This document shows positions 44,628 to 56,429 of a stretch of 64,000 nucleotides of DNA, in pieces. The stretch spans positions 439,501-503,500 of the forward strand of contig CAUEEP010000735.1 of the NCBI GenBank assembly GCA_958450365.1. Direction: 5' to 3'. Numbering within the stretch: the first letter of the stretch is position 1; every line of letters begins with the position of its first letter. The position numbers and the translations under genes were made by a program. Origin of the DNA: Mesorhabditis belari. Taxonomy: Eukaryota; Nematoda; Chromadorea; Rhabditida; Rhabditidae. The notes beneath the pieces were generated by a model that saw only the letters and a program-made list of their open reading frames with translations, did not search any database and was not told the DNA's origin.

Positions 44628-45100
44628 TCCGCAATCCAAGCGGAGTAGTTGCTCTTGATCGGAAGCATCAATCGGAAACTACTCCGCTTAAACTGCGGAA
44701 GAAAGAAAAATACGCAAAAGCAAAAGAATTGGCTGGGAAAGTGGAGTGCACAGTTAGAGAAATTTTTGGGGGAATGAATGGAATAGATTTGAGAAAGAAT
44801 CAGAAGAAAGAAAAAGCGGATGGGATAAAAGAATACGATGAGGATTTGAAAGAATTGGTGAGTTTGAATGAATTCAGTTTAAAATATGGCAGCTTTTCAG
44901 GACTTTTCTTTGTGCCCGGCAAGGCCAAGACCAAAGTTACGAAGGATAGTGATGAGTCGGATCTATTTGTTTATTGTATTTGTATCCCCGGTCCAAAGAT
45001 TGCCATCGAGTCTTATTTTAACAGATTTCATTGATTCCGAGGACGAGAATGATGGTCCATTTTCGGATAAGAAGAAACCTGGTGGGTTGAATTGTTCAAA
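44625..45100 (+). CDS. Uncharacterised coding-like sequence, Lys/Glu-rich
   Basis: An open frame from the MITE edge reads TTPLKLRKKEKYAKAKELAG, VREIFGGMNGIDLRK and VSLNEFSLKYGSFSGLFFV. A 49-bp intron candidate (44975-45023) would join SDESDLFVY to FIDSEDENDGPFSDKKK. I do not recognise the protein and see no start; the 5' part seems cut by the MITE. The frame then runs toward the 18-bp repeat array. It could be a gene fragment carried to this site. Confidence 0.4.
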
Positions 45101-45116
45101 AGGAAACTGGCTTTGG

Positions 45117-45405
45117 CTGAGCTGCTGAGCCAGAAGGACGGGCTGAGCCAGAACAACGGACTGAGCCAGAACAACGGACTGAGCCAGAACAACGGACTGA
45201 GCCAGAACAACGGACTGAGCCAGAACAACGGACTGAGCCAGAACAACGGACTGAGCCAGAAGGACGGACTGAGCCAGAACAACGGGCTGAGCCAGAAGGA
45301 CGGACTGAGCCAGAATGACGGGCTGAGCCAGAACAACGGACTGAGCCAGAACAACGGGCTGAGCCAGAAGGACGGACTGAGCCAGAAGGACGGGCTGAGC
45401 CGGTC
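45117..45405. repeat. 18-bp minisatellite (~16 copies)
   Basis: Units gagccagaacaacggact with the variant gagccagaaggacgggct. All three plus frames and several minus frames are open because the period is a multiple of three. The gagccag core resembles the vocabulary of the 46.3-47.3 kb array. Confidence 0.9.
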
Positions 45406-45893
45406 AAATGCTATACGATTTTGACTATGATCTTGACCATTCGACGCAGAATTTTCTGCTGATTCCGAATATATATTCCTTTTTTGCTTTTTGACTTAGC
45501 TATGAGACAGAGAGTGAAAATTGAGAGGCTAACTTTTTCGATACAACGAGTAATTCAACTCCTGATAATTTAGGGTTTTATTTATGAAACCAAACTATAA
45601 AGCAAAAGCTATTTTGCAGTTCAAAAAGTGTTCAAAAAGTTACCTGTTACCTTTTATTCAAATAATAAACAAAGATAAACATTGTATGAGATATTAATAT
45701 TCAATGAGATGAAAGAGATCAAATATCAATGGGCTTTTCTTTCAATCCAGTACACATATTGGTAAAGTTTAAAGCTTTTTTAGGTATTGCTGAAAACTTT
45801 CCCGATTTTATATAGATAACCTATACTTGCAATTATCATGCATTTATTTTAAAAACTTTAGATCATGATCCTTTATGAGTCGGATTGAGCGGA

Positions 45894-48800
45894 ATGAGAC
45901 TCCGAGCGATCGGCTATAAGCAAACTGGTCAAATGTCTACGTTTACCGATAGGTTTCTGATAATCTAAAAATTTGTTTATTTCTAGATATAGATGCTGGA
46001 GTATGACGTGCGAGCAACCGGGAATTGATGTCGAATTTCTGAGAACGGCTCTGCAAATCGCTGGTTTTGAAGCAGAGGTAGAGTTGCTCAAAAGGAAATT
46101 TTTCTGGAAAGGATAGGCATTACTTATTGTATTCTATTTCTTCTTTTTTCTCTGACAAGAAGCTACCGGATAGCAGAGCATCTGCTTGAAAAGCAAAAGC
46201 CGAGGGTTTAATCTTCCGAGAAATCTTTCTTTGCCATTCCTTACTTTATTTTATTAATTATTTTCTTGTTCTAGTCTGAGTTTACTATGGGGCTGACTTT
46301 GGTCTGACTTTATTGACTTTACAAAGTTCTGGGTTTACCAGAAGTCTGGACATCGCTCTAGATCCGGCTCCAGACCTGGCTCTAAACCTGACTCTAGATC
46401 TGGCTCTAGACCTGGCTCTAGACCTGGCTCTAGATCTGGCTCTAGATCTGGCTCCATACCTGGCTCTAAACCTGGCTCTAGATCTGGCTCTGGACCTGGC
46501 TCTAGATCTGGCTCCAGACCTGGCTCTAAACCTGACTCTAGACCTGGCTCTAGACCTGGCTCTAGATCTGGCTCTAGATCTGGCTCCAGACCTGGCTCTA
46601 GACCTGGCTCTAGATCTGGCTCCAGACCTGGCTCTAAACCTGGCTCTAGATCTGGCTCTAGATCTGGCTCCAGACCTGGCTCTAAACCTGGCTCTAGATC
46701 TGGCTCTAGATCTGGCTCCAGACCTGGCTCTAAACCTGACTCTAGACCTGGCTCTAGATCTGGCTCTAGATCTGGCTCCAGACCTGGCTCTAAACCTGGC
46801 TCTAGACCTGGCTCTAGATCTGGCTCCAGACCTGGCTCTAGACCTGGCTCTGGACTTGGTTCTAGACCTGGCTCTAAACCTGGCTCTAGACCTGGCTCTG
46901 GACCTGGCTCTGGACTTGGCTCTAGACTTGGCACTAGATCTGGCTCTGGACCTGGCTCTAGACCTGGCTCTAAACCTGGCTCTAGACCAGGCTCTGGACC
47001 TGGCTCTGGACTTGGCTCTAGACTTGGCTCTAGATCTGGCTCTAGACTTGGCTCTAGATCTGGCTCTGGACCTGGCTCTAGATCTGGCTCTAGACCTGGC
47101 TCTAAACCTGACTCTAGATCTGGCTCTAGACCTGGCTCTAGACCTGGCTCTAGATCTGGCTCTAGACCTGGCTCTAGACCTGGCTCTAGACCTGGCTCTA
47201 GATCTGGCTCCAGACCTGGCTCTAAACCTGACTCTAGATCTGGCTCTGGACTTGGCTCTAGACTTGGCTCTAGATCTGGCTCTAGATCTGGCTCTAGACC
47301 TGTCTACAGTACCAAGGGCCTTTTGAGAAACTTGAAATAGGAAATATTCAAATTTTCGGTGATTCAAAAAGATGTCCTGCCGGTGGTCGCTTATTCAATG
47401 CTTGAGAATGGAAGTGCTGATATTACCGTTCATACAATGGTGCAGAGGCTTGAACGTATGCAATCAGTGAGTCAGAAAAGCACTTTGTTCGAAAAGTCGA
47501 CTAAGCTAAACCAACACAAGGCTTGGTTTAAAAGCAACTTTAGAAAAATCCTAGAAGATTGCCATTAAAGTCTAAAAGCTCAGGCCCATTTCACCAATCC
47601 GATCAACTATCTGGTTTACGGGTATCTTGTCAGAGAGGTCGACGAGTTTCAAGTGAAAAAATATAAAAGATTTATCGAATTGTTTTCAGGCTCGAGAATT
47701 TATCCTTAACTCAATCTATCCGGAAGTGGTTCTCCTACTGATTTTGCTCATCTTTTTCAGGTAGAAAATATAGTTTTCTTGCTCTAACACAAGTTTTTCA
47801 GTCCTCTTGCCATGTCGCTTTTGTCGGGTGAACGAAACTACGGGAATTGGCTTTTGAAATCCGTGCAAATTCTTCTGAAACAGAATGCAGGCTTGAAGAG
47901 GTGACAATAGTTTGTTTTTGGTAATTTTTCGAATTCTAAAAGCAATTATTTCTAGATGGTTCACCCCATCAAACGCTCTTTTCACTATTGCTTGGATTTG
48001 GTTTTGCTTTTGCTTCACGCTTTACTTTGAGAGTGCGATGAAGAGTAATTTGACATTATCGTCAAAGAAAGGGTTGTTTTAGAGTTCTTTCTTTGATCTA
48101 ATCATTAATTAGTGTCGAGTTTCACAACTTCGAGGGACTGCTCGAAGCTTTAGAGAACAAGGGTAAGCGATTCCACTTTAGTGTTCTTCTCCTAAATCTA
48201 AATCCTAATCTAAATCAGTGTCCTTGTTAGTTCTTTTCCTAAATCTGAAGCTATTTCTGACCAGCTTTCCACTATTGTACATTAAAATGATAGGTTATAA
48301 AGTTTTTCTGTGCCTTGAAAATTGACAGTCGTAGTAGACAGTAGTAGACATGGTTTCGAATGATTCTTTAAGATAAGATGATTTGAAAAGGCAAACTTTT
48401 GAATTTTTGGATCATTGAAATGGTTTTTTGGATGGTTTTGGATAATTCTTTAGGTTAAGATGATTCAAAAGCGCAAACCTTTGGGGTTTTTGGTTCAGAG
48501 CATTGAGTTCTCTAAGCCAGTTTGAGTATGAGGAAAGTTTGAGCTTTTTTACTCTTAGATCTGTGATTTTTCAAGGATGGAAATTTTTGTAAATTGTAGA
48601 AATAACCTTTGAAGTTTTTCCAAATAAAAACTTGATTTCATTAGCATATCTTCTGTTCTAATACTTAAAAACATATGCTATCGAATAGATTTTTAGGCTG
48701 GCGCTTAGTGATTCGCGATGAGATTCAATGGGATGTCGCTCTGTTTTGCCGTGATCATCAATGCGCTCGTTACATGAATCATATAAAACAGTGAATTGAA

Positions 48801-49281
48801 CAATGTCAACTTGCAAACTATGAACTTTAGAGCGATCAATGTCTCGAAAACGTTTGATCTTAACAAGGTTTGTGAAGAAAGGGTTTTGCCTGTAATTTTG
48901 CTTGTTTTCCAGTTGATGCCCCCAAAAACCGTATTGATCACCGGCTTTGAAAGTCACATGATCCAATCGGATGTTGCACTTTTGAATCGACAAGGACGAA
49001 CACTTTTCATTCGAGATCTCAACTTACAAAATTCTCCTCTTGCCTTTGCTGTCAGCAAGTTGGTTTATGAATCATTGATTCTTAATCAGATATCTTCAGA
49101 AATCTCAGTTATGTTTTTCGAGAGAAACTCAATCGAGCACTTGAGTCAATGCAAGGATCGTACCCAAATTTTGCGATCAGGTTCGAAAATTGTATTGTTT
49201 GGATTGTTTGATTCTAGTAGATTGTTGGTAACTTGTAATTTTTCTATCTTTCAACTGCGGTACTGGCTCAACTTGGTCTAA
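45894..49281 (+). CDS. Divergent ionotropic glutamate receptor (IR/GLR-like)
   Basis: Ligand-gated cation-channel subunit without the large N-terminal domain. Eleven exons with consistent phases give ~393 residues: 45894-45952, 45987-46077, 47341-47466, 47584-47652, 47690-47760, 47802-47900, 47956-48072, 48113-48162, 48697-48790, 48831-48867, 48913-49281. S1 lobe: [59 protein letters not shown]1: [17 protein letters not shown]. Pore-side and TM3: [17 protein letters not shown] then [10 protein letters not shown], the place of SYTANLAAFLT in canonical receptors. S2: [17 protein letters not shown], later [13 protein letters not shown], and a final hydrophobic [12 protein letters not shown]. The binding residues of classical GluRs are not obvious, as in C. 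elegans divergent members, so the ligand is unknown. Intron 2 holds a 980-bp minisatellite. No signal peptide is seen at the chosen start. Confidence 0.85.
46155..46222 (+). repeat. tRNA-Phe-like remnant
   Basis: ctaccggatagcagagcatc, then an anticodon-loop-like tgcttgaaaagca (GAA in the anticodon place), then gagggtttaatcttcc. Mutated T-loop and D-arm indicate a pseudo-tRNA or tRNA-derived repeat. Confidence 0.4.
46336..47312. repeat. Giant 12-bp minisatellite in a receptor intron
   Basis: About 80 near-perfect copies of ctggctctagac with point variants (agatct, aaacct, tggacc, agactt). The variants themselves recur in higher-order blocks of several units. The period keeps every frame open, producing Arg-Ala-Arg-Ser repeats on the minus strand and Leu-Ala-Leu-Asp on the plus. 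These are by-products of an intronic array between exons 2 and 3 of the ionotropic receptor. Confidence 0.95.
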
Positions 49282-49453
49282 ACGAATAATAGAAATTTCC
49301 GATAAAATAAACCAATTGGTTGGTACCGATTGGTAAAATTCGTAAAATAAACCAACCAATTCATTTCAAAAAGTAACCTTTAAAAAAAAGCGGACAAGAC
49401 TTTCCGATCTGCCTGATAGTATAAAAGAAATCCATGAAAATAAACGAAGTTAC

Positions 49454-50880
49454 TAGGTTGATGCAAGAGATTTCCGTTTTTAACAAACATTGAATTCAAT
49501 CAAAATTTCTTTAGGTAACAATTTATTCCAAACAATAAGCACCATCGTTATCTATAACATTCCTCCAAAGTTACTTCAGATTGCGGATTCCCTTATCGAA
49601 GAACTCTTGATTTTGTGATTGAAAGTAGTCGGTCACTCAAGTCTCGATCTCTTGCGCATTCTTAAACTGGCAATTTGCAAAGGAAATATTGCATCGATTT
49701 GAAGGTGTCGGATGGTGATAAATTTAATCAACATTCCTTTAGGTAATAATTTATTCCAAACAATAAGCACCATCGTTATCTACAACCAGCCGCGCTGGGC
49801 ATCCGATTTGCAAATGCTTTTTGAAAAATTTGCATTATTTCCCCGGGTGAAATTAGGTGTATCGTGTAGTCGCGCTGAAAAAAATCTACCGAAACACCAC
49901 CACTTCATATCTCGGCGGGTTTTCAACTTTTTCAAAATCTGACTTCAGATTCGGAATCAGCGAATTTTTTACTCTAAAGTGGAAGTTTTCAGTCCCCTAG
50001 CATTTCCCCGAAAAAAGCCACGAACGGACGGACGAGCGTCGTTATATATAGTAGATATTCCTACTATATATAACTTCAGATTGCGGATCCCCTTATCGAA
50101 GAACTCTTGATTTTGTGATTGAAAGTAGTCGGTCACTCAAGTCTCGATCTCTTGCGCATTCTTAAACTGGCAATTTGCAAAGGAAATATTGCATCGATCT
50201 GAAGAGGTGAAATCAGATGGTGATAAGTCTGGACTGGATGGCGCACGGGGTAAGACCTTCCATCCTGATTCCTCTAGCTCCAAACAAGACGCTTTCGCTG
50301 TGTGAGCTGGCGCATTGTCACGGGGAAAATTGACAGTCGAGGGATTCAAACCTTTTTCACGCAAAATTTGGTCAAACTTCTTGAGCTGTTGAATAAAACA
50401 AGGCGATTCAACTGTTTTTCCAGGCTCTAATAATTTGAAATAAACAAAACGTTGATATTCCACCAGCAAGACGACATCACTTTGTGACCATGATAATCCG
50501 GATTAGGAGTTGGAATTGGCATTTGAGCTGAGCCATTGTCTTTTTCGATAGCCTTTCGATGTTGAAGATTCTTTTTTGAATTCTGAAGAGGTGAAATCAG
50601 ATGGTGATAAGTCTAGACTATAAGATCTTCCATCATAATTCCTCTCACTCCATACAAGAACAATGAAACCAGAGGCCTCTGACTCCATACAAGACAATGC
50701 TGGCGCATTGTCACGGAGAAAACTGACAGTCGAGGGATTTAAACCGTTTTGATTCAAAATTTGGTCAACCTTCTTGAGATATTGAGTAAAACAAGGAGAA
50801 TAAACTGTTTTTCCGAGCTCTATTAATTCGAAATAAACAAGCCCATTGATATTCCACCAGCAAAAAAATAGAACATTTTA
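49454..50880 (-). mobile_element. Decayed mariner copies
   Basis: Minus-strand frames carry mariner transposase blocks: DNAPAHTAK and LPRAPSS-PDLSPSDF (50137-50469), and a second, more broken copy at 50503-50757. The left end taggttgatgcaagagattt (49454) resembles the ends of the 59806 MITE. A 3' segment (caatttgcaaaggaaatatt) is repeated at 49675 and 50170. No intact transposase remains. Confidence 0.75.
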
Positions 50881-51248
50881 TTCCGATCGAAGTTTCTTTT
50901 GCATTAACCTAGTATCAACCGGAATCGATATCCGTATCGTTTATAAAGTCAACGCCAAGTCAACCAGGTTCTGGCTTTATTTAACTGACTCTTGCTCGTC
51001 CCGGCTTCCTTTCTTTAGAACCCGAGACAACTTTCATTTGGGCTGGGACTGGGCTGGGAGAATTCCAACCCGAACCTAATTTCGTTTTCTGAGACGTCTC
51101 TTTCCAATTGCTCTGAAATTTTCTCTACAAGCAGAGAATGCCAATTGCTATTCGTAAACAATAAGTAAAATTAAAAAATTTCGAAACAAACGGCCAAGAG
51201 ACAGCTGAGAAAATGAAGATGAAATTAGGTTCGGATTAGAATTTCTCC

Positions 51249-51679
51249 ATGTCTAGTCTGGACCGTTTTATGGATCTAAACAAGGCTAATGATAAAACCT
51301 CACAAGTCAAGACCATTTCAAGATATGCGACTCCTTATGCTCCATATCGAACAACCGAAGTGGGCGCCTCTGGTTTTATTGTTCGCTTGAGTCTCGTTTA
51401 TTTGTGGTCGTTATTTCGACTGTGCCTTATTGGAGTCGCTCTCGCGATTGGGTTGCTTATTGGGGAAATAATAACGGTACAGTTTAGCAAGATAAGTTTA
51501 AGGTCAAGAAAGTTTAGGCAAAACTCGCAGCCAACATTCATTTGCTTCACGAGGAGTGTCGATGTAAGCAAAGAGATGATGAAATGAAACATTTTACACG
51601 AAATTCGCTTCTCGCTTTATTATCCAAGTTAAAAAGACAACAAGACAATGTAAAGAAAGTAAAACGAAACAGTATTTGA
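51249..51679 (+). CDS. Small single-pass membrane protein, unknown
   Basis: Two exons (51249-51476 and 51518-51679) join in phase 0 over a 41-bp intron, giving 129 residues. The N-terminal ~45 residues are polar (MSSLDRFMDLNKANDKTS), followed by a strong hydrophobic segment (LCLIGVALAIGLLIG) and a charged C-terminal half with C-x-C (HEECRCKQRDDE) and a Lys-rich end. I do not recognise a family. The alternative acceptor at 51531 gives a shorter tail; the chosen one keeps a longer, protein-like frame. Confidence 0.6.
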
Positions 51680-51844
51680 TAAAAATTGAAAGCTTAACTG
51701 GTAAGATGCACATAAAAAAACTAGCTTTTCAAAATCCAAGAGAGAACTGTGAGTTTTACGGTATTTTCTGCCAAGAATTAGCACTCCGCTAGGACGAAAA
51801 TGATCTTTAATCAGATGAAGCCAAGAATTTTGAATGATTGTCAT

Positions 51845-52930
51845 CTTTTTGTTGTTAAAAGCTGAAGATATCAGCCAGAGAATCGCATTACCCCGTAGAC
51901 ATTACCGCATTTTTTAAAGACAATTTTAAAGTTTTAAAATTGAACTAGTCAAACTCTTTGATATTAAATTCAAGATTCTTGATGTCTTTCAATGTCTTTT
52001 GTGAATTTTCACATGACTAGATCAAAGATAAGATTGACCATAAGCTAAAGTTAAGAGGTAGTTTTTGGCAGTTAACGCTCTTCGAAAACATTTTTTTTTT
52101 TTGACAAGAACAGTGATGTGATGGCTTGTTGATTGTGATACAGTGATGATTTGTTAATTGTAAGTCCATAACTTTAACTAGCTTTTCAAATTCCAAGAGA
52201 GAACTGTGAGTTTTACGGTATTTTGTGCCAAGAATTAGCACTCCGCTAGGACAAAAATTGTCTCTAATCAGATGAAGCCAAGAATTTTGAATGATTCTCA
52301 TCTTTTTGTAGGTAAAAAACTGGAGATATCAGCCAGAGCCAGAGCAAGATATCAGCCAGAAGAATCTTGCTCTGGCTGATATCTTCAGCTTTTAACAACA
52401 AAAAGATGACAATCATTATCCCATCTTTAAAATTGAACTAGTCGAACTGTTAGATATTTAAAAAACAGAAAATCCTTTGCCTTTTAACGTTTATGTTTTT
52501 TTGATAGACTTAAGTAAGTTTTATTTAAATTAGATGGAAAAAATTGGCCCTTGTAACTTAAAGTCGGCTTTTCAATGAGTATTAAAGCTCGTAACTTTGT
52601 TTGGAAATAATATTATTGTTAATTTTTAATATATTTAAACGGATACACTACAGTTTTTCAAATGATCCCAAATAGAAGTTAATTGGATTATCTAGTCCTG
52701 TGAAAATCGAAATCAACATAAATTTAAATGTAGACTCAATAAAATAGCCCCAGTCGATTCCCCGTCCCCGAAAATCCCCGGGTACAAATTTCCAGCTAAA
52801 TATCTTCATTTGAGGCGATCTACAAAGCAAAAGAAAATTCCATAAATGACTGGCGAGGTGTTCTTTCTGCGGTTGCGTAATCGCTCCGGCATCTGGCAAA
52901 CCGCTTCGGTATAAAGAGCTTCTGTGTTAG
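51845..52930. other. Gene-free stretch with repeats
   Basis: Contains 52020-52310, a repeat of 51690-51845 and of the block inside the first receptor gene, an inverted repeat around 52320-52395 (agatatcagccaga), and an inverted copy of the GC-rich repeat at 52740-52925. Confidence 0.6.
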
Positions 52931-53223
52931 CATTTGGAAACGGTGAAAGACTGAGCCGGTTTCTCTGTTTTAATCGTGACTATGCTCAAAGTTTTGTCAT
53001 CAATCTTTGCCTCAAAATTGACTGTATTTTTGCTACAAATTCTATATCTTCCCAAACCATTTTCTCACTCAAACAAAGCTATCTTACTTGAAAGTTTTGT
53101 TTCAAAATCAGTCCAGTTAAAGTTAGTCAAGTTTTCAAGCTTTCTTGTTTATCGACTCCATCATTTTAATAGATTAAAAGATTAAAACGTTGGAAATAGT
53201 AGGAGTTTAAAGTACGATTTGTT

Positions 53224-53424
53224 ATTGGGTTGGGGAGAATGAGTCGGCGCCGAACTTTAAAGGGACTTTTTGCACACATAAAGCCTTCTTTAAACATACG
53301 TTTGGTTTCATCAAAAGGATCCACTATTTCTCTGCAAAATGACTTTTGAGAGATGTGGAATCTCTCAAAAGTGTGCAAAAAGTACCTTTAAAGTTCGGCG
53401 CCGACTCATTCTCCCCAACCCAAT
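53224..53424. mobile_element. Compact hairpin MITE
   Basis: Two long inverted repeats (attgggttggggagaatgag outward; both arms share agtcggcgccgaactttaaa) flank a short loop. The outermost attgggttgg is shared with family A, suggesting mobilisation by the same transposase. Confidence 0.85.
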
Positions 53425-53810
53425 ATTTCGAGCTGGGAAACCTTTTCGGCAATAGGTTTTGAACAATGGGCTTTTCTCAAAACGAATTGATCAGGTTTGG
53501 GTTTTAAATGGCAATTATCATATAAAGTAGCTTGCTTGGGTACTCTAGCTGATTCAAATGCTAACAGCTAGCTAGGTAAAGTTTCTAGGTTACCAAGTTC
53601 TAAGCTGAAAACAAGAAAATAGACGACCATGAGCATATAGCGCTTTTCAGAGGAGCCACAATTAATTAATAGCCTCTAGAATAGCCTGTAGAAGTCTCTC
53701 AAATCCTTATCTCAATCTACTCTATAGTTACCCATTCTTACATTGATACTATTCTTTTTGACATTGCAAACATGACACTGGCAAGATTAACATTCAATCA
53801 GTTCAAACTT

Positions 53811-54877
53811 CTATCCAATCACAATTCTTCCCAAAACCCACTTGAATGCCTCTTCCTCTTCGGGAGTGAAGTCGTTCTCCACTCCCCAAATCTCGCGGAT
53901 CTCTTTTCGATTTTTCCTGAAAATTGAATTGAAAAGAGTTGAAAATTTGTGGCTTTTATAGCAATTTTTATGTAAACTTCCCTTTGAAACTCACCTTGAT
54001 CATATCGGCGATTGTTTGAGCGCATTTATCGAGAAGGCACTTGATGTCCATGTAGTTGGCGGCCTGGAAAAGGAATTGGTAAGGGTTTTTCAGATTGAAA
54101 GGGTAAGATGTTTTGATTTTATTATCGAAAAGGCTTATAATGTATTATTTGCAAAAGCCAACCAAGTAAACATCGTGAAGCGCCTCGGAAGTCATCTCGG
54201 CCATGAATTCTTTCTCCCATTTCGTCAACTCAGCATCGCGTTTGTTTTCCCACCTGAATTGTTGGAATTAAGGCTTTTTGCGAGTAATCAAATTGCAAAC
54301 TTCACTGCTAAATATTAACTTATTTAGTTATCCAAGTAAATCAATGAATTCACCCACCATTTCTCTTCTACCCAAGCCGGACAGTTGCGGTGTTGTTCAC
54401 ACCAACGAATGATCTGAAAGTGAAAGACGACTTCAAGGATTTGATTTAGACTTGAAAATGATAAAAAGTTAATTTTACAAGATTAAAATCATTGAAAACC
54501 CACATAATAAAGGCTTTCATTGCAAACATTTGAAAGAGGAATCGTTTTCATTTTCGAGATCGCCTCATCGTCACTCAAACCGGTATTCTGAAATAGGAAA
54601 AGGTATTCAAACCTGGAGAACCGTTAAATTTAATAGATTTCTATACCAAATTAGGGAACAAATGCTATTTATTTTCTTTCCAAACCTGAGCATAGTGATT
54701 GACGGTTCCACAAAGCTGAGCCGCTTTCTTCGATACGGTGAATTCCTTGTCTTCCTTGGAGATAATCTGAAAAAGGACATAAGCTTTTAGACTTGAAAAA
54801 ATCAGTGTTACTCCAAAAATCTACTTAACTAGACTTTTAACTGAATATTCTTCGTCCTAGTGGTTTATTTCCTTACC
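53811..54877 (-). CDS. skr: SKP1-related protein (skr family), frame break before last exon
   Basis: SKP1 homologue, the adaptor of SCF ubiquitin ligases that links cullin to F-box proteins. Exons: an upstream piece ending at 54877 (VDGVFR), 54766-54686 (IISKEDKEFTVSKKAAQL), 54587-54504 (MKTIPLSNVCNESLYY), 54413-54358 (IIRWCEQHRNCPAW), 54253-54163, 54063-53995 (AANYMDIKCLLDKCAQTIA) and 53916-53811 (IREIWGVENDFTPEEEEAF). These follow the SKP1 order: BTB/POZ-like half, then AANYLDIK and NDFTPEEE helices. The last junction is off by one base: exon 6 ends in phase 0 but the last exon needs phase 2. No start codon was found upstream of VDGVFR, where repeats begin. So either an assembly indel plus a missed first exon, or a pseudogene of this large nematode family. 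Confidence 0.8.
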
Positions 54878-55008
54878 CGAAAAACACCATCCACTTCTTA
54901 TAACCTCGGTTACAAACAGGACATATTTTTAAGGCAAGCAAATCTCACAAAGAGGTAGCTAAAACCTAGAAGCCCAATTTCTTGCGTTTGCAGGCTATTT
55001 AGTAAAAA

Positions 55009-55900
55009 CAATGGGAAACCACGGTTATTTTAAAATCAAATGTACCGTCGTCGATTGGACGTATTGGTGGGAGTCGAGAATAATTGAGCTCCTTTCATTT
55101 CATGAGTTTTTGCTGCCCCTGCGGACCGAAATCCTTGGGATGAATCCAAAAATTCACAGCGGCTCCCTTCAGCACCGTTTTACGGGCACTTGGGATCCCA
55201 TCTCGACCGACAGAGAACCTGCCATCATGGACAAGATGGGCCGGGATTGGGTTCACCAATCCTACAGACAGATTTATCCAAAATATGCCCCGAAATATTC
55301 ATTACCTTATCCTCGGGAATGGTCCCATTGAATCGAGGATCATCACATGGACATCACATGGAACCCTTTGAAAGGTGGTTCTTTTCAAAACTTGCGCAAC
55401 TATGAATTCTATATCAATATATGTTCTTCCCTTTCTCTAATTAAAGTTTTTGAACTTTAAGTTGCAAAAAAGAAGATCGATGTTTGTTCCCTGTACGCGG
55501 GCACAATCGCGCTCGATCTGGCATATTACGTTTGGTGATATAGTTCTCTTTCCACTCTTGAAATCGGAAGCGTCCATTTTGGGTCATCCGGTAACCAATC
55601 CGTTGTCTGCCCCATGTGGTCACCGCTTCCCAAAAACCAACTTAGGCTGTAGAATTGGTGAACCCAATTCCGGCTCATTTTGACCATTATGGCGGGTTCT
55701 CCGTCGGTCGAGATGGGATCCCAAGTGCCTCTAACAGGGCGCTGAAGGGAGCCGCTGTGAATTTTTGGATTCATCCCAAGGATTTAGGTCCGCAGGGGCA
55801 GCAAAAACTCATGAAACGAAAGAGCATAAGCACAATTCTGCTCGACTCCCATCAATCGAGGGCGGTACAATTGATTTTAAAATAACCGTGGTTTCCGATT
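55009..55900. mobile_element. Foldback element, two inverted copies
   Basis: 55009-55440 and 55441-55900 are inverted copies sharing ggaaaccacggttattttaa at the outer ends. Long open frames occur on both strands and are mirrored in each arm, without transposase motifs. Confidence 0.8.
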
Positions 55901-56429
55901 GTAATGTTTGGTGGATGATCACCGCTTCCCAAAGATTAACTCTGATTTTAGAATTGGTCAGAATTGAATAGGAATAATCAATCTATTTCTTAGTGGAGAA
56001 TGAGAAAAATCGAAAAAGATTGCTCGAAAACCTTAAAGACCATTCAAACTCGTTAACCACCATGCAATCCTTTCAAATTTCAGAATTTAGAACTTCTGAG
56101 TTTTGATGTATTTTTTTTGCATGATTTATAATTTATATTTTTATTTATCCAACATAATCTCCATTATTTTCCAATACTTGAGTCCATTTGTAGCTTCGTT
56201 TCATGGGTTTCTGCTGCAATCTCGATTTCGCTGATGTGCAGAAATAACTCGTACAGAACCGAGGTTATCTGGAAATTTGATGGCATTCTTGACAATTCTT
56301 TTCTTTATGATCTATCTTTTTTGGCAGATGAAAATTGAGAGACAAAGGGTAATTTGTCGTTTTCAAATGATCAAGAATGACTTTAGTAATAAGCTAATGT
56401 AAATTAATCAAATAATCGATCAAACATTA

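Noticed and set aside
45117..45405. Short regularly spaced repeats as a CRISPR-like array
   Set aside because: Repeats are contiguous 18-mers with no unique spacers, in a eukaryotic gene setting. The same applies to 5545, 8770, 37625 and 46336.
46285..47367. 360-residue Arg-Ala-Arg-Ser open frame resembling an SR protein
   Set aside because: It is the 12-bp minisatellite read in one of several open frames, inside an intron of a plus-strand receptor, with no normal flanking protein sequence.
48658..48993. 111-residue minus-strand frame
   Set aside because: Antisense shadow of the ionotropic receptor exons, which have coherent splice sites and family motifs on the plus strand.
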